DNA from: Paraburkholderia kururiensis JCM 10599 = LMG 19447
GTDB lineage: Bacteria; Pseudomonadota; Gammaproteobacteria; Burkholderiales; Burkholderiaceae
Assembly (NCBI RefSeq): GCF_003986935.1
Contig: NZ_RJZE01000012.1
Span: 1-64,000, forward strand
DNA: 64,000 nucleotides
Direction: 5' to 3'
In this document: one piece after another, positions 15,135-24,678 of the stretch
How the letters are laid out: each line of letters opens with the position of its first letter
Numbering within the stretch: position 1 is the stretch's first letter
Translations under genes and position numbers: made by a program
Notes under the pieces: model-generated
Told to the model about the DNA's origin: nothing
What the model saw: only the letters and a program-made list of their open reading frames with translations
Database searches by the model: none

Positions 15135-15626
15135 CGGGGACTCCGCGCCGCGTCGCTTGCCGGGTCAAGAGCGAGCGTCTGTGTTCGGCGCAGCGCACCC
15201 TTGACGCGCGGCCACCACGGAGAATGCCGAATGGTTGCGGGCGACGCCTCTGCGCCCGCAATCATGGAAAGCCGCTTTTGACCCCGAGAATCGCGTCCCC
15301 GTCAAAGCTTTGAGCGCCGCGTCTTGGCTGACGCCGGGGGCAGCGATTCAGACAAAACCCGGTGTTCAAGCTCCGCGCGCAGCCTTTCCACCTGTTCGCG
15401 CAAATCGTCGCGCTCGCGAGCGGTCGTCGCGAACTCCGACAGCGCCCTTCACACGCACTCGCCGGCAAGAATGGCCAAAGGCAGAAGGCCGCGCGCCTTC
15501 GCCAGCCCCCCTCGAACACCGCGTTCGACTCCGCACTCGTCCGCCAAAGCGCCGGACGGCGTTTTGCCTTGACGGACGGCTGTTGCATCAGTCGAAGGCC
15601 GAGGCAGAAGCCAGGCCCAATCACAC
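15135..15626. other. Gene-poor right edge of element C
   Basis: No intact gene. I looked for a third copy of the att-like core and found none. The only coding-like signal is a broken minus-strand frame (15302-15624). The junction between imported DNA and the resident chromosome probably lies in this stretch. Confidence 0.5.
15302..15624 (-). pseudogene. Remnant of a small membrane/coiled-coil gene
   Basis: On the minus strand one frame gives a hydrophobic stretch (GLLPLAILAGECV), an in-frame TGA at 15449-15451, and then a well-formed coiled-coil tail (ERDDLREQVERLRAELEHRV) ending at 15302. Without the stop it would read as a short protein with a membrane or signal segment plus a coiled coil, similar in shape to phage Rz-type spanins. 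Either a single mutation broke the gene or the two parts are unrelated. Family not identified. Confidence 0.3.
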
Positions 15627-16865
15627 CTACACCGCCTTCGCGCGCGGACCCAACCGCTGAACCAGCACGTCGCCTTCAGCGCCCACCACGTCGCACGCCC
15701 CTCCCGCTTCACCATTTGCCACGGGCGCAGCCATCACGCAATTGCGGCCATAGTCCTTCGCCGCATAGAGCGCGGCATCGGCGCGCGCCATCGCATCCGC
15801 AAAGGTATCGCCGTCGCCGAACTCCGCAACGCCTGCGCTGAACGTGCACTTCGCGCGGCCGTCCTGCTGTGGCATCAGCACCGCAATCGATGCCCTCAAC
15901 TGATCGGCAAGCTTCGCTGCTTCCGCCTTGCTGGCGTCAGCGAAGAGCACGCCGAATTCTTCGCCGCCCAGTCGCCCGAAGAGATCGGTACGGCGAATGC
16001 CCTTCGAGATCGCTGCGGCAAAACACGCCAGAGTTCTGTCGCCGGCCGCGTGGCCGTAGCGGTCGTTGATCGTCTTGAAGTTGTCGATATCGAGGATCGC
16101 AATGGAAAGCCGCTTGCCCGACGCGCGCGTTGCGTCCAGCAACGTCTTGCCCCGGGCCAGGAACGCGCGGCGCACGAGTGTACCGGTGAGCTCGTCGATG
16201 GTGGCCATACGCTCCATGCGCTCGGCCATTCTGTCGTGCGCGAGCATCACCATGCCGATCGAGAGGCACGGCAGCGTGAGGATGCCCATGCCGAGAAACG
16301 CGGTATTGAGCGGCGTGGCTTCAAGAAACGTGGTCTGGTGCGCGAAGCCGAAGCCATAGGCAAGACCTCGTCCGACATGAATTACCGCACCTGCCAGGGC
16401 AGAGACCGCCACGAAGAGATAGCTGTACCTCGGCCGGCCGGGCGGGCGGAACCGGTAGGCCATCCAGCCCACCGCAATACGCACGTAGCCCAGAAACGCA
16501 GAGAGCAACGACACGCGGGCGTCGAGATCGACCGCGGCAAACGTCCAGTAGACGAAGCCCGACACCACTGCGCCCGCGAGCAGATACTCAGGGAAAAACG
16601 ATGGTCGAAGAAAGAAGAACTGACGGAAGCCCTGCACAACGAGCAGCGCCGCAAAAACGAGCATCACACCCACAGTGGCCGTGACGATGGCGGGCGGTGC
16701 ATCGCGCTGCACGAGCAGCAGCGCGAGCGCGATGGCGAGCACCACATACGCGGCGCACCAGCGGCCAAGCCCCGGAATGCGTGCCTGCAGCAGTGAGCCC
16801 AGCACCGCCACGCTCATCACGCAGGACATAATCGCAATGCCGATAAATGCGACAGGGCTGAACAT
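15627..16865 (-). CDS. Membrane-bound diguanylate cyclase (GGDEF)
   Basis: A 412-residue inner-membrane enzyme that makes cyclic di-GMP from two GTP. About six membrane helices (residues 5-220) form an N-terminal sensor region, and the GGDEF domain follows (about 225-385). The active-site motif is GGEEF, and RRTD five residues before it is an intact inhibitory I-site, so product feedback is likely. Upstream signatures DELTG and LDIDNFKTINDRYGH are present. It is the first clearly chromosomal gene to the right of the mobile elements. Confidence 0.93.
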   Translation of the reverse strand: MFSPVAFIGIAIMSCVMSVAVLGSLLQARIPGLGRWCAAYVVLAIALALLLVQRDAPPAIVTATVGVMLVFAALLVVQGFRQFFFLRPSFFPEYLLAGAVVSGFVYWTFAAVDLDARVSLLSAFLGYVRIAVGWMAYRFRPPGRPRYSYLFVAVSALAGAVIHVGRGLAYGFGFAHQTTFLEATPLNTAFLGMGILTLPCLSIGMVMLAHDRMAERMERMATIDELTGTLVRRAFLARGKTLLDATRASGKRLSIAILDIDNFKTINDRYGHAAGDRTLACFAAAISKGIRRTDLFGRLGGEEFGVLFADASKAEAAKLADQLRASIAVLMPQQDGRAKCTFSAGVAEFGDGDTFADAMARADAALYAAKDYGRNCVMAAPVANGEAGGACDVVGAEGDVLVQRLGPRAKAV

Positions 16866-17366
16866 GGCTCTATGCGAGTGGGGCGCCGGGAAAAAGCAGA
16901 AGAAAGGCGTCCGCGAGGCAAACGCAGTTCATCGACCGCCCTCCCCGTGGAACCTTCGTATGGTATCGCAACCTTTACCGAGATCTGCCGCGATTTCGCC
17001 CAAGCGCGCGGTAACAACAACCGGCTCGAATACCTGACTTCGCAACACGCCTCATACGGTGTACTCAGTGTTCGGCTGCGTCGCACGACGACCGAACCTT
17101 GCACACCATGCTCGCGCTCAAGCACCGTTTGCACCGCGCACCCATACCTCTCAACAAGCGCGCCGGCTTCCTGTATCCTTTGCGACCTTTTCGCCGCCGG
17201 TCCAGGCCCGGCTCCAGGAAAAGCCAGGCAAAACACCAGGCTCCGCGCGGCGCGTGCGTCTCACCGGCGACGATATTGCCATGTCACAATTCCGTCACCC
17301 ATGTGCAAGAGTCCGACTGCACAATGTGGCGCACACAACGAAAAATGCATGTTACGGGGTAGTGCT
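16866..17366. other. Intergenic, no feature recognised
   Basis: About 500 bp between the divergent cyclase and phosphatase genes. Open frames here lack ribosome binding sites or protein-like composition. It probably holds the promoters of both neighbours. Confidence 0.5.
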
Positions 17367-17930
17367 GTGACCGAAAAATACAAGGTGCTGTTTCTCTGCA
17401 AGGAGAATTCGGCACGCAGCATCATGGCGGAAGCCTTGTTGCGGGAACTGGCGGGCGACCGTTTCGCACCGTTCAGCGCCGGAGCCGATCCGGCAGCGAG
17501 GGTGCACCCCCTGGCGCTTGCCCAGCTGCGCCCCGGCATATCGGAACTGGGCCGGCTCAATCCGAAGAGCTGGCACGAGTTCACGGGACAGTGGGCGCCT
17601 CGCATGGACATCGTCATCGCGCTGGACAGCCGCGTCGCCGAATACCATGCGCCTGTCTTTCCCGGTCAGCCCGAGTTCTGCGAATGGAGTTTCCCGGACC
17701 CGCTCGCCGATGGCATGACGGACGCCGAACGCTCGCGTGCGTTCGAACGGGTCTTCTGGCAGATCCTGCGCCGCGTGAGCGTGTTCATCTCGTTGCCGCA
17801 GTACTGCGATGGTTCGTCGGCACGCGGAACGTCGGCAGCTGCGGCGGCGCAATTGCTCGATGCAAGCAACGACATCGCCCCGCCCTCGCTGGACCGTCAT
17901 ACCAGCTCGCACCAGCCGGCTTGTGCGTAG
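17367..17930 (+). CDS. Low-molecular-weight phosphatase/ArsC-like protein
   Basis: A 187-residue protein from GTG 17367 (ATG 17349 is possible). It opens with VLFLCKENSARSIMAEALL, the C-x5-R phosphate-binding loop shared by low-molecular-weight tyrosine phosphatases and thioredoxin-type arsenate reductases. An Asp-Pro pair near 112 (FPDPLAD) fits the catalytic DP loop. After about residue 145 there is an Ala/Ser-rich tail not found in the short family members. No ars genes are nearby, so arsenate reduction is not supported by context; protein phosphatase or ArsC-like activity both remain open. Confidence 0.8.
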   Translation: MTEKYKVLFLCKENSARSIMAEALLRELAGDRFAPFSAGADPAARVHPLALAQLRPGISELGRLNPKSWHEFTGQWAPRMDIVIALDSRVAEYHAPVFPGQPEFCEWSFPDPLADGMTDAERSRAFERVFWQILRRVSVFISLPQYCDGSSARGTSAAAAAQLLDASNDIAPPSLDRHTSSHQPACA

Positions 17931-18036
17931 GTCTCTTTTCTATCGATCACGCCAGCTTCGCGACATTTGGCGCGGCTGGCGCGACGACTACGCTAGTGTG
18001 CCGCGCACGCAGCGCGACTGAACGAGCGTCGTCGCC

Positions 18037-18975
18037 TCACGCTGCCCGCCGCTTCCTCCCCTTGCCCACCGGCCGCGTCAGTTCCGCGGCGAGAAAATCC
18101 ACGAATGCCCGCACGCGCGCCGACAGTTGATGATGCGGCGCGTAGACCGCATAGATGTCGGCGCCCGGCGTACGGTACTCGGGTAGCACCTGCACGAGCG
18201 TCCCGTCACGCAGGTACGGCGCGATGTCCCACTCCGCGCGCATCAGGATGCCGTGGCCGTCGAGCGCCCACTTCACCGCGATCTCGCCGTCGTTCGTCGT
18301 GAGATTGCCGCGCACCCTCACCGTCTCTGTTTTCTGAGCGGCACCGCGGCCGCTCGTGAGTCGCCACACGCCATAGCCGTCCCCGCCCTGACGAATGCCG
18401 ATGCAGTTGTGCTGCGCGAGTTCGCGCGGACTCTTCGGCGCCGCGTGCCGCCGTAGATACGCCGGCGACGCGCACAACAGCCGCCGGTTCGGCGCCACGC
18501 GTCGCGCAATCACGCGCGCGTCGGGCGGCTCGCCGAAACGGACGCAGACGTCGAACGCGTCGTCGCTGAGCGGTGGCGGGTCGACGGAAAGCTGCAACTG
18601 CGCCTCCACCTCGGGATAGCGCTCGACGAATCGCGAGATCGCGGGCGCCACGTGACTGCGGCCGAAGCCAAGCGTCGCGTTCACGCGCAAGAGGCCCTTC
18701 GGCACCGCGCGCGAGCCGCCGAGCAGCTCGGCAAGTTCGTCCATCTCGCTGAGAATCTGGCGCGCCCGGGCGAGATACAGCTCGCCTTCGGGTGTGAGGC
18801 TCATACGCCGCGTGGTGCGATTCACGAGCGCGACGCCCGCGCGCGCTTCCATCTGTGCGAGATGTTTGCTCACCGCTGCCGTAGAAAGACCGAGTTCGCG
18901 CGCGGCGGCGGTGAGGCTGCCGCTGCCGGCGAGCGTCGAAAAGAAACCGAAATCGTCGGGCTGGATGGTGGCCAT
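18037..18975 (-). CDS. LysR-family regulator of the divergent dehydrogenase operon
   Basis: A 312-residue LysR-type regulator. The N-terminal winged HTH (residues about 5-62) contains GSLTAAARELGLSTAAVSKH, and the substrate-binding domain spans about 90-295. It is divergent from the tartrate/malate dehydrogenase gene, with a perfect dyad between them, the usual LysR layout. By analogy with DmlR and TtuA it probably activates that gene in response to a dicarboxylic hydroxy acid. Confidence 0.93.
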   Translation of the reverse strand: MATIQPDDFGFFSTLAGSGSLTAAARELGLSTAAVSKHLAQMEARAGVALVNRTTRRMSLTPEGELYLARARQILSEMDELAELLGGSRAVPKGLLRVNATLGFGRSHVAPAISRFVERYPEVEAQLQLSVDPPPLSDDAFDVCVRFGEPPDARVIARRVAPNRRLLCASPAYLRRHAAPKSPRELAQHNCIGIRQGGDGYGVWRLTSGRGAAQKTETVRVRGNLTTNDGEIAVKWALDGHGILMRAEWDIAPYLRDGTLVQVLPEYRTPGADIYAVYAPHHQLSARVRAFVDFLAAELTRPVGKGRKRRAA

Positions 18976-19022
18976 GGAGCGAAGTGGACGGCGTGAAGAA
19001 CGGCGGCGAAGAGCACCGATCC

Positions 19023-19037
19023 TTAACCTGAGGTTAA
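19023..19037. promoter_or_regulatory. LysR operator dyad
   Basis: TTAACC-TGA-GGTTAA is a perfect 6+6 dyad between the divergent LysR gene and the dehydrogenase gene, 48 bp from the regulator start. It fits a LysR recognition site. Confidence 0.55.
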
Positions 19038-19125
19038 AAGCGGTTTCAGTCTAGCACCGTTCCCAGCGGGGCTTTCTGCGCGACGATAGCCGCCACTTCT
19101 ACAGCGTTAATGGAGACACACGGAC

Positions 19126-20220
19126 ATGAAAACCTGGCGCATTGCCACCATTCCCGGCGACGGCATCGGCAAGGAGGTGGTCCCGGCGGGCCAGCGCGTG
19201 CTCGAAGCCCTCGCGCAGCGTTCCGACGCGTTCGCATTCGAGTTCGAGAACTTCGACTGGGGCGGCGACTACTATCGCGAACACGGCGTCATGATGCCGG
19301 CCGACGGGCTCGACGCACTGCGCAACAAGGACGCCATTCTGTTCGGTTCAGCCGGCGACCCGCACATTGCCGACCACATCACGCTGTGGGGCTTGCGCCT
19401 CAAGATCTGCCAGGGCTTCGACCAGTACGCGAACGTGCGCCCCACACGCATCCTGCCCGGCATCGACGCGCCGCTGAAACGCTGCACGCCCGCCGACCTC
19501 GACTGGGTGATCGTGCGCGAAAACTCGGAAGGCGAGTATTCGGGCGTGGGCGGCCGCGCACATCAGGGGCACCCCATCGAGGTGGCAACCGACGTCTCGA
19601 TGATGACGCGCGCGGGCGTCGAACGGATTCTGCGTTTCGCGTTTCGTCTCGCGCAATCGCGTCCGCGCAAACATCTCACGGTGATCACGAAGAGCAACGC
19701 GCAGCGCCACGCCATGGTGATGTGGGACGAGATCGCGGTGCAGATCTCGAAGGAATTTCCCGATGTCAGCTGGGACAAGGAACTCGTGGATGCCGCCACC
19801 GCGCGCATGGTGAACCGCCCCGCGTCGCTCGACACCATCGTCGCGACCAACCTGCATGCGGACATCCTGAGCGACCTGGCTGCCGCGCTGGCCGGCAGCC
19901 TCGGCATCGCGCCCACGGCGAACCTCGATCCCGAACGCCGCTACCCGTCGATGTTCGAGCCCATTCATGGCTCAGCATTCGACATCATGGGCAAGGGGCT
20001 CGCCAATCCGATCGGCACGTTCTGGTCGGCGGTCATGCTGCTCGAACACCTCGGCGAAACCGCTGCGGCCCGCGTGCTGATGTCGGCCATCGAGCACGTC
20101 ACCGCCAGCCCCGCGCTCCATACGCGCGACCTGGGCGGCAGTGCGACCACGGCACAGGTGACGGACGCCGTCTGCGCGTACATCGCGCAACACGCAGGGC
20201 TTATCCAGCAGGCTGCCTAA
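19126..20220 (+). CDS. ttuC: Tartrate dehydrogenase / D-malate dehydrogenase
   Basis: A 364-residue member of the isocitrate/isopropylmalate dehydrogenase family. It begins RIATIPGDGIGKEVVPAG and carries VIVRENSEGEYSGVGG and, later, FEPIHGSAFDIMGKGLANP, which fit the tartrate/D-malate branch (TtuC/DmlA) rather than LeuB. It oxidises tartrate or D-malate with NAD, needing a divalent metal. It is paired with a divergent LysR regulator and a downstream TtuB-like transporter, a complete uptake-and-oxidation unit. The exact substrate cannot be settled by sequence alone. Confidence 0.9.
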   Translation: MKTWRIATIPGDGIGKEVVPAGQRVLEALAQRSDAFAFEFENFDWGGDYYREHGVMMPADGLDALRNKDAILFGSAGDPHIADHITLWGLRLKICQGFDQYANVRPTRILPGIDAPLKRCTPADLDWVIVRENSEGEYSGVGGRAHQGHPIEVATDVSMMTRAGVERILRFAFRLAQSRPRKHLTVITKSNAQRHAMVMWDEIAVQISKEFPDVSWDKELVDAATARMVNRPASLDTIVATNLHADILSDLAAALAGSLGIAPTANLDPERRYPSMFEPIHGSAFDIMGKGLANPIGTFWSAVMLLEHLGETAAARVLMSAIEHVTASPALHTRDLGGSATTAQVTDAVCAYIAQHAGLIQQAA

Positions 20221-20344
20221 GCGCATTGCCGCTTGTTGCTCTGACCTCACGAGTCAAGGGCAACACTCAGCAACACCAACCATACGAAGAGCGGCCGTCG
20301 TGCGCCATGCTGCGCACGGCAGGCGGCCTCCACCGGAGACGACC

Positions 20345-21643
20345 ATGACTTCCGACCTGCCCGCCCGCGTCGTGCGCAAGCTGACGTGGCGCATCCTGCC
20401 GTTCGTGATGCTCCTTTACTTCGTAAGCTTTCTGGACCGTGTGAACGTGGGCTTTGCCGCGATCTCGATGAACAAGGCCGTCGGGCTCACGCCGGCCATG
20501 TTCGGTCTGGGCGGCGGCATCTTCTTTCTGGGCTATTTCCTCTTCGAGGTGCCGTCGAACCTCATTCTCAACAAGGTCGGCGCGCGGGTGTGGATCGCGC
20601 GCGTGATGGTCACATGGGGGCTCGTATCCGGGGCGTCGGCGTTCGTGAGCGGGCCGCACTCGTTCTATGCGCTGCGTTTCCTGCTCGGTGTGGCAGAAGC
20701 CGGTTTCTTCCCCGGCATCATTCTTTATCTCAGCCAGTGGTTTCCCACCCGGCAGCGCGCGCTGGCCGCCGCCGCGTTCATGGCCGCGGCACCGCTTTCC
20801 ACGGCGATCGGCTCGCCGGTCTCGGGCGCGTTGATGGAGTTGCCGCCCATGCTTGGCCTCAGCAACTGGCAATGGCTCTTTCTGATCGAAGCGCTGCCTG
20901 CCATCGTGCTCGGCTTCGTGGTGCTGCGCGCGCTCACGGATTCGCCGGAAAAGGCCACGTGGCTTGCGCCCGAGGAGAAGGCCTGGCTCGTCGCCACGCT
21001 GCGTGACGAGCACCGCGAACGCGAGTCGCAGGCTGGCCACACCGAAGGCGCGCTGCGGGCGCTGCGCGATCCGCGCGTGCTGGTCATGGCGCTGATCTAC
21101 TTCGGCACGTCCGCGGGGCTTTATACGCTTGGGTTGTGGGCGCCGCTCATCATCCGCCAGTTCGGCTTCAGCGCGTTTGGCACGGGCATGCTCAACGCGA
21201 TACCCAGCGTACTCGCGGTGGTGGGCATGATTGCGTGGGCACGCCATTCGGACCGGGCACGTGAACGCACGTGGCACGTTGCCATCCCATGCGTGGCCGC
21301 CGCCGCGGGGCTCGCGTTCTGCGGCGTCGCGCAGACGGCGGCCCAGGTCGTGCTGGCGCTCGTCGTCGTGAACGTGGGCATCAGCGCTGCGAAGGCGCCG
21401 CTGTGGGCCATGCCGGCCTCGTTCCTCTCGGGAGCGGGCGCGGCGGCAGGCATCGCGATGATCAATTCGATCGGCAACCTGGGCGGCTTCGTCGGGCCGT
21501 TCGCCATCGGCTGGCTCAAGTCCGTGACGGGCGGCTACGCCGCGGGCCTCTATGTCGTCGCGGCGAGTCTTGGCCTGTCGGCCGTGCTCACGCTTGCGAT
21601 TGCGCGCGGCGGCTTGCGCAGACATCCGCAAGCTGTGCAGTAG
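20345..21643 (+). CDS. MFS transporter, tartrate/anion:cation symporter type
   Basis: A 432-residue transporter with 12 membrane helices of the ACS (anion:cation symporter) MFS family, like TtuB and the galactonate carrier. FLDRVNVGFAAISMNK in helix 1 and FFPGIILYLSQWFP near helix 4 are typical. ATG 20345 has GGAG about seven bases upstream. It follows the dehydrogenase by 124 bp on the same strand and probably imports its substrate. Galactonate is another possibility, since dgoD lies 1 kb downstream. Confidence 0.9.
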   Translation: MTSDLPARVVRKLTWRILPFVMLLYFVSFLDRVNVGFAAISMNKAVGLTPAMFGLGGGIFFLGYFLFEVPSNLILNKVGARVWIARVMVTWGLVSGASAFVSGPHSFYALRFLLGVAEAGFFPGIILYLSQWFPTRQRALAAAAFMAAAPLSTAIGSPVSGALMELPPMLGLSNWQWLFLIEALPAIVLGFVVLRALTDSPEKATWLAPEEKAWLVATLRDEHRERESQAGHTEGALRALRDPRVLVMALIYFGTSAGLYTLGLWAPLIIRQFGFSAFGTGMLNAIPSVLAVVGMIAWARHSDRARERTWHVAIPCVAAAAGLAFCGVAQTAAQVVLALVVVNVGISAAKAPLWAMPASFLSGAGAAAGIAMINSIGNLGGFVGPFAIGWLKSVTGGYAAGLYVVAASLGLSAVLTLAIARGGLRRHPQAVQ

Positions 21644-21658
21644 GCGCAGCCTCGCGGC

Positions 21659-22462
21659 TTACTCCTCCATGCGAGCACGCGTGGTGGAGAGCAACGCCGT
21701 CATGGTTTCTCGCGCGCGCACCGTGTCGCGGGCCTGAATGGCTTCGAGCACAGCGGTGTGGTCGGGCAACGCGGCGTTGAACACGTCGGCGCGCTTGGCG
21801 TTCACACGCAATTGCGCCTCCAGCGTGCGCTCGATCAACGCGCCCAGCGGAATGAGCAGTTCGTTGCAGCACGCGTCCAGCACGCTCAGATGGAATTGCA
21901 GGTCCGCGCGCACCCATTCGTCCTCGTTGCGGGCGGCCGCCATCGCGGCGTGCGCGTCGGCAATCGCGGCGAGTGCGGCTTCGTCGTGCGCAGCGGCGGC
22001 GAGCGCGGCGGCATAAGGCTCGATCATTTCGCGCATTTCCTGCAGTTTCATCGCGAACTTGAGCGGCGGCGCCACGCGCGCGTACCAGTTGAGCAGGTCG
22101 GCATCGAGCAGGTTCCAGGCGTCGCGTGGACGCACACGCGTACCCACCCGCGGTCGCGACTCCACCAGACCCTTCGACGTCAGCGTGCGCAGCGCCTCGC
22201 GCAACACCGTGCGGCTCACGCCAAAGGTCTCCATGAGTTCCGCTTCACGCGGAAGGACCGATCCCGGCGCATAGTCGCCGCGCAGAATGGCCGTGGCAAG
22301 TTCGTATGCCACGCGGCCGTGCAGATCGTTCTGAATGGCTGTTCTCCGTTGTGCTTGTACTTGTACGGCCGGCTCGCAGCGCCGGTCCTGGCTGGGTCGC
22401 CGTTTGCCGGCGGCCGGTCTTGCACCCGCAGCCGGGTGAAAACGACCGCGATTATCGGACAT
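21659..22462 (-). CDS. FadR-subfamily GntR regulator
   Basis: A GntR-type repressor of about 267 residues (ATG 22492 would add ten). The winged HTH shows LPREAELMETFGVSRTVLREALRTL and is followed by the all-helical FCD ligand domain with conserved Asp/His positions (DLQFHLSVLDACCN). The N-terminal 40 residues are basic and unstructured. It is divergent from galactonate dehydratase, with a palindrome close to the dgoD promoter, so it is probably the DgoR-like repressor released by galactonate. Confidence 0.9.
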   Translation of the reverse strand: MSDNRGRFHPAAGARPAAGKRRPSQDRRCEPAVQVQAQRRTAIQNDLHGRVAYELATAILRGDYAPGSVLPREAELMETFGVSRTVLREALRTLTSKGLVESRPRVGTRVRPRDAWNLLDADLLNWYARVAPPLKFAMKLQEMREMIEPYAAALAAAAHDEAALAAIADAHAAMAAARNEDEWVRADLQFHLSVLDACCNELLIPLGALIERTLEAQLRVNAKRADVFNAALPDHTAVLEAIQARDTVRARETMTALLSTTRARMEE

Positions 22463-22527
22463 CCGCGGCTCGTGGAGCATGCTCGACCGCAAGACGCAGC
22501 CCGGCCCAGTATCGCGCGGTCGAATAA

Positions 22528-22541
22528 TACTATTAATAGTA
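22528..22541. promoter_or_regulatory. Operator of the GntR regulator / dgoD
   Basis: TACTATTAATAGTA is a perfect 14-bp palindrome, AT-rich within GC-rich DNA, 106 bp before dgoD and 66 bp before the divergent regulator. FadR-family operators are short palindromes of this size. Confidence 0.6.
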
Positions 22542-22646
22542 CTGTTTTAGGTTTTGCGCTAGGATATCGCCACTCGACGCGGCGCCGCTGCCTTCCTCAC
22601 GCCAACGGCCGCCGCGCAGTCACGGCATTCGCAAGGAGACATCGCC

Positions 22647-23795
22647 ATGAAGATCACCCGCCTCGAAACGTTCATCGTCCCGCCGCGCTGGCTCTTCCTC
22701 AAGATCGAAACGGACGAAGGCATCGTCGGCTGGGGCGAGCCCGTTGTCGAAGGGCGCGCCCATACCGTGGAAGCGGCCGTCCACGAACTCGCGGACTATC
22801 TCGTCGGCAAAGACCCGCTGCTGATCGAAGACCACTGGCAGGTCATGTACCGCGCCGGCTTCTACCGGGGCGGTCCGATTTCGATGAGCGCGATTGCGGG
22901 CATCGACCAGGCGCTGTGGGACATCAAAGGCAAGCACCACGGCGTGCCCGTGCATGCGCTGCTGGGCGGCCAGGTGCGCGACCGTATCAAGGTCTATTCG
23001 TGGATTGGCGGCGACCGTCCGCACGACGTCGCGAACAACGCGCGCGCCGTGGTGGAGCGCGGCTTCAAGGCGGTGAAGATGAACGGCTCCGAAGAGCTGC
23101 AGATCATCGACACCTTCGAGAAAGTGGAAGGCGTGATCGCCAACGTGGCGGCCGTGCGCGAAGCCGTGGGCCCGCATGTGGGTATCGGCGTCGACTTCCA
23201 TGGCCGCGTGCACAAGCCCATGGCCAAAGTGCTCGCGAAAGAGCTGGACCCGTATCGTCTGCTCTTCATCGAAGAGCCGGTACTCTCGGAGAACGTGGAA
23301 GCGTTGCGCGACATCGTCAACCAGACCAACACGCCCATTGCGCTCGGCGAGCGGCTCTACTCGCGCTGGGACTTCAAGCACATTCTGGCGGGCGGCTACG
23401 TCGACATCATTCAGCCCGACGCGTCGCACGCGGGCGGCATCACCGAGTGCCGCAAGATCGCGTCGATGGCGGAAGCCTACGACGTCGCGCTCGCGCTGCA
23501 TTGCCCGCTCGGCCCCATCGCGCTCGCCACGTGCCTGCAGATCGACGCAGTGAGCTACAACGCGTTCATCCAGGAGCAGAGCCTCGGCATTCACTACAAC
23601 CAGGGCAACGACCTGCTCGACTACATCCGCAATCCCGAAGTGTTCCGCTACGAAGACGGCTTCGTTTCGATTCCGCAGGGCCCGGGCCTCGGCATCGACG
23701 TGAACGAGGAGAAGGTCCGCGAGATGGCGAAGGTGGGCCACCGCTGGCGCAATCCCGTGTGGCGCCATTCCGACGGCAGCGTCGCCGAGTGGTGA
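22647..23795 (+). CDS. dgoD: D-galactonate dehydratase
   Basis: A 382-residue enolase-superfamily enzyme that dehydrates D-galactonate to 2-keto-3-deoxygalactonate. Metal ligands and catalytic residues match Dgo[11 protein letters not shown] (Asp and His), FIEEPV (Glu), [13 protein letters not shown] (Glu), HAGGITE, LHCPLGP (His) and EQSLG (Glu). Length equals the family norm. The other dgo genes (kinase and aldolase) are not beside it, so the pathway is completed elsewhere. Control is probably by the divergent GntR repressor. Confidence 0.95.
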   Translation: MKITRLETFIVPPRWLFLKIETDEGIVGWGEPVVEGRAHTVEAAVHELADYLVGKDPLLIEDHWQVMYRAGFYRGGPISMSAIAGIDQALWDIKGKHHGVPVHALLGGQVRDRIKVYSWIGGDRPHDVANNARAVVERGFKAVKMNGSEELQIIDTFEKVEGVIANVAAVREAVGPHVGIGVDFHGRVHKPMAKVLAKELDPYRLLFIEEPVLSENVEALRDIVNQTNTPIALGERLYSRWDFKHILAGGYVDIIQPDASHAGGITECRKIASMAEAYDVALALHCPLGPIALATCLQIDAVSYNAFIQEQSLGIHYNQGNDLLDYIRNPEVFRYEDGFVSIPQGPGLGIDVNEEKVREMAKVGHRWRNPVWRHSDGSVAEW

Positions 23796-23843
23796 CGCTG
23801 CGCGGGCGAGCGCGATTGCGGGGCTCGCCCGTTACGTGACATC

Positions 23844-23886
23844 GCGCGGGACACGTTTCGGTTACGTAACGTATCCCGCGTTTTTT
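23844..23886 (+). terminator. Terminator of dgoD
   Basis: CGCGGGA pairs with TCCCGCG across a 22-base loop and is followed by seven T residues. A second hairpin (23802-23830) lies just before it. Together they end the dgoD transcript. Confidence 0.82.
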
Positions 23887-24046
23887 CAGGCCCGTGTTCG
23901 CCGGCTCACACACGCGTGTTGGCCGGAGCGCTCACCGGCTTTGCTTGCCCCATAAGGCTTTGCGACTGCGCCCGTGACGCGCGGCGCACCTCTGGCCCAC
24001 TCCTTGCTGATCAGCGTGCAAACGACAGCAAAAACAAGGAGTGCAC

Positions 24047-24349
24047 ATGGGCGAGTTCCTTCCGGACTATCTGATCCGCGAACAGGCGGCAGTCGGCGCG
24101 CTGTTCGCGTTCGGCGTGCTGCGCGTGATCGGCGCGGCCGTCGCGTTCGAGCGCGGCTGGCAGATCGGTCTGGTCGGCAAGTGCTTCGTCGCGGCGGCGG
24201 TGCTGTACTGCCTGCCGCAACTGTTCGATCTGCTCACGCAGATGTACGGGTCGCGCGTGGCGCTCGCGGAACTCGAAGGCAAGGCGGCAGGCTGCGCTGT
24301 AGCGCTGTTCTGCGCGCCGATTCTCGGTCATCGGCTCGGCTTCGAATGA
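24047..24349 (+). CDS. Small membrane protein, hypothetical
   Basis: A 100-residue protein with three likely membrane helices (about 14-32, 40-58 and 80-95). ATG 24047 is preceded by AAGGAG with five bases spacing. Its stop overlaps the ATG of the next gene (ATGA), so the two are translated together. No family recognised. Confidence 0.72.
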   Translation: MGEFLPDYLIREQAAVGALFAFGVLRVIGAAVAFERGWQIGLVGKCFVAAAVLYCLPQLFDLLTQMYGSRVALAELEGKAAGCAVALFCAPILGHRLGFE

Positions 24350-24648
24350 GGGCCTCGCATCGCAACCGGCGCGCCGCCTGGGCTACGCGGTCGCCGTGTA
24401 TCGAGCGGACTGCGCCTGCCGTGGCTGAGAAACCCACTGCTGCGGCGGCACAGTCGGCGTATCGTGCCGGCGATGTCGTCGCGCTCAAGTCGGCGGGACG
24501 CACGATGACCGTCATGTGGGCCGGGCCCGTGCTCTTCGACGCGGGCCGTTGGGCGATCTGCCAGTGGTTCGACGACGCGGGCGAGCTGTGCCAGGAGATG
24601 TTTCCCGAGGCCATGCTCGTGGCCGCGCATTGGTCGCTCGCCTCCTGA
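24346..24648 (+). CDS. DUF2158 (YodC-like) small protein
   Basis: The frame of up to 100 residues starts at ATG 24346, coupled to the upstream gene; GTG 24421 would give 75 residues and contains the whole domain. The core reads GDVVALKSAGRTMTVMW ... CQWFD ... FPEAML, the DUF2158 pattern of a small beta-barrel of unknown function. The first 25 residues are basic and may be poorly conserved. Confidence 0.72.
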   Translation: MRASHRNRRAAWATRSPCIERTAPAVAEKPTAAAAQSAYRAGDVVALKSAGRTMTVMWAGPVLFDAGRWAICQWFDDAGELCQEMFPEAMLVAAHWSLAS

Positions 24649-24678
24649 TCTGCGCACACGCGCTGAGGCTTTTCTCTC

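Noticed and set aside
21758..23839. Plus-strand open frame of 693 codons
   Set aside because: Covers the antisense of the GntR regulator and a wrong frame of dgoD; Arg/His-rich and without domain.
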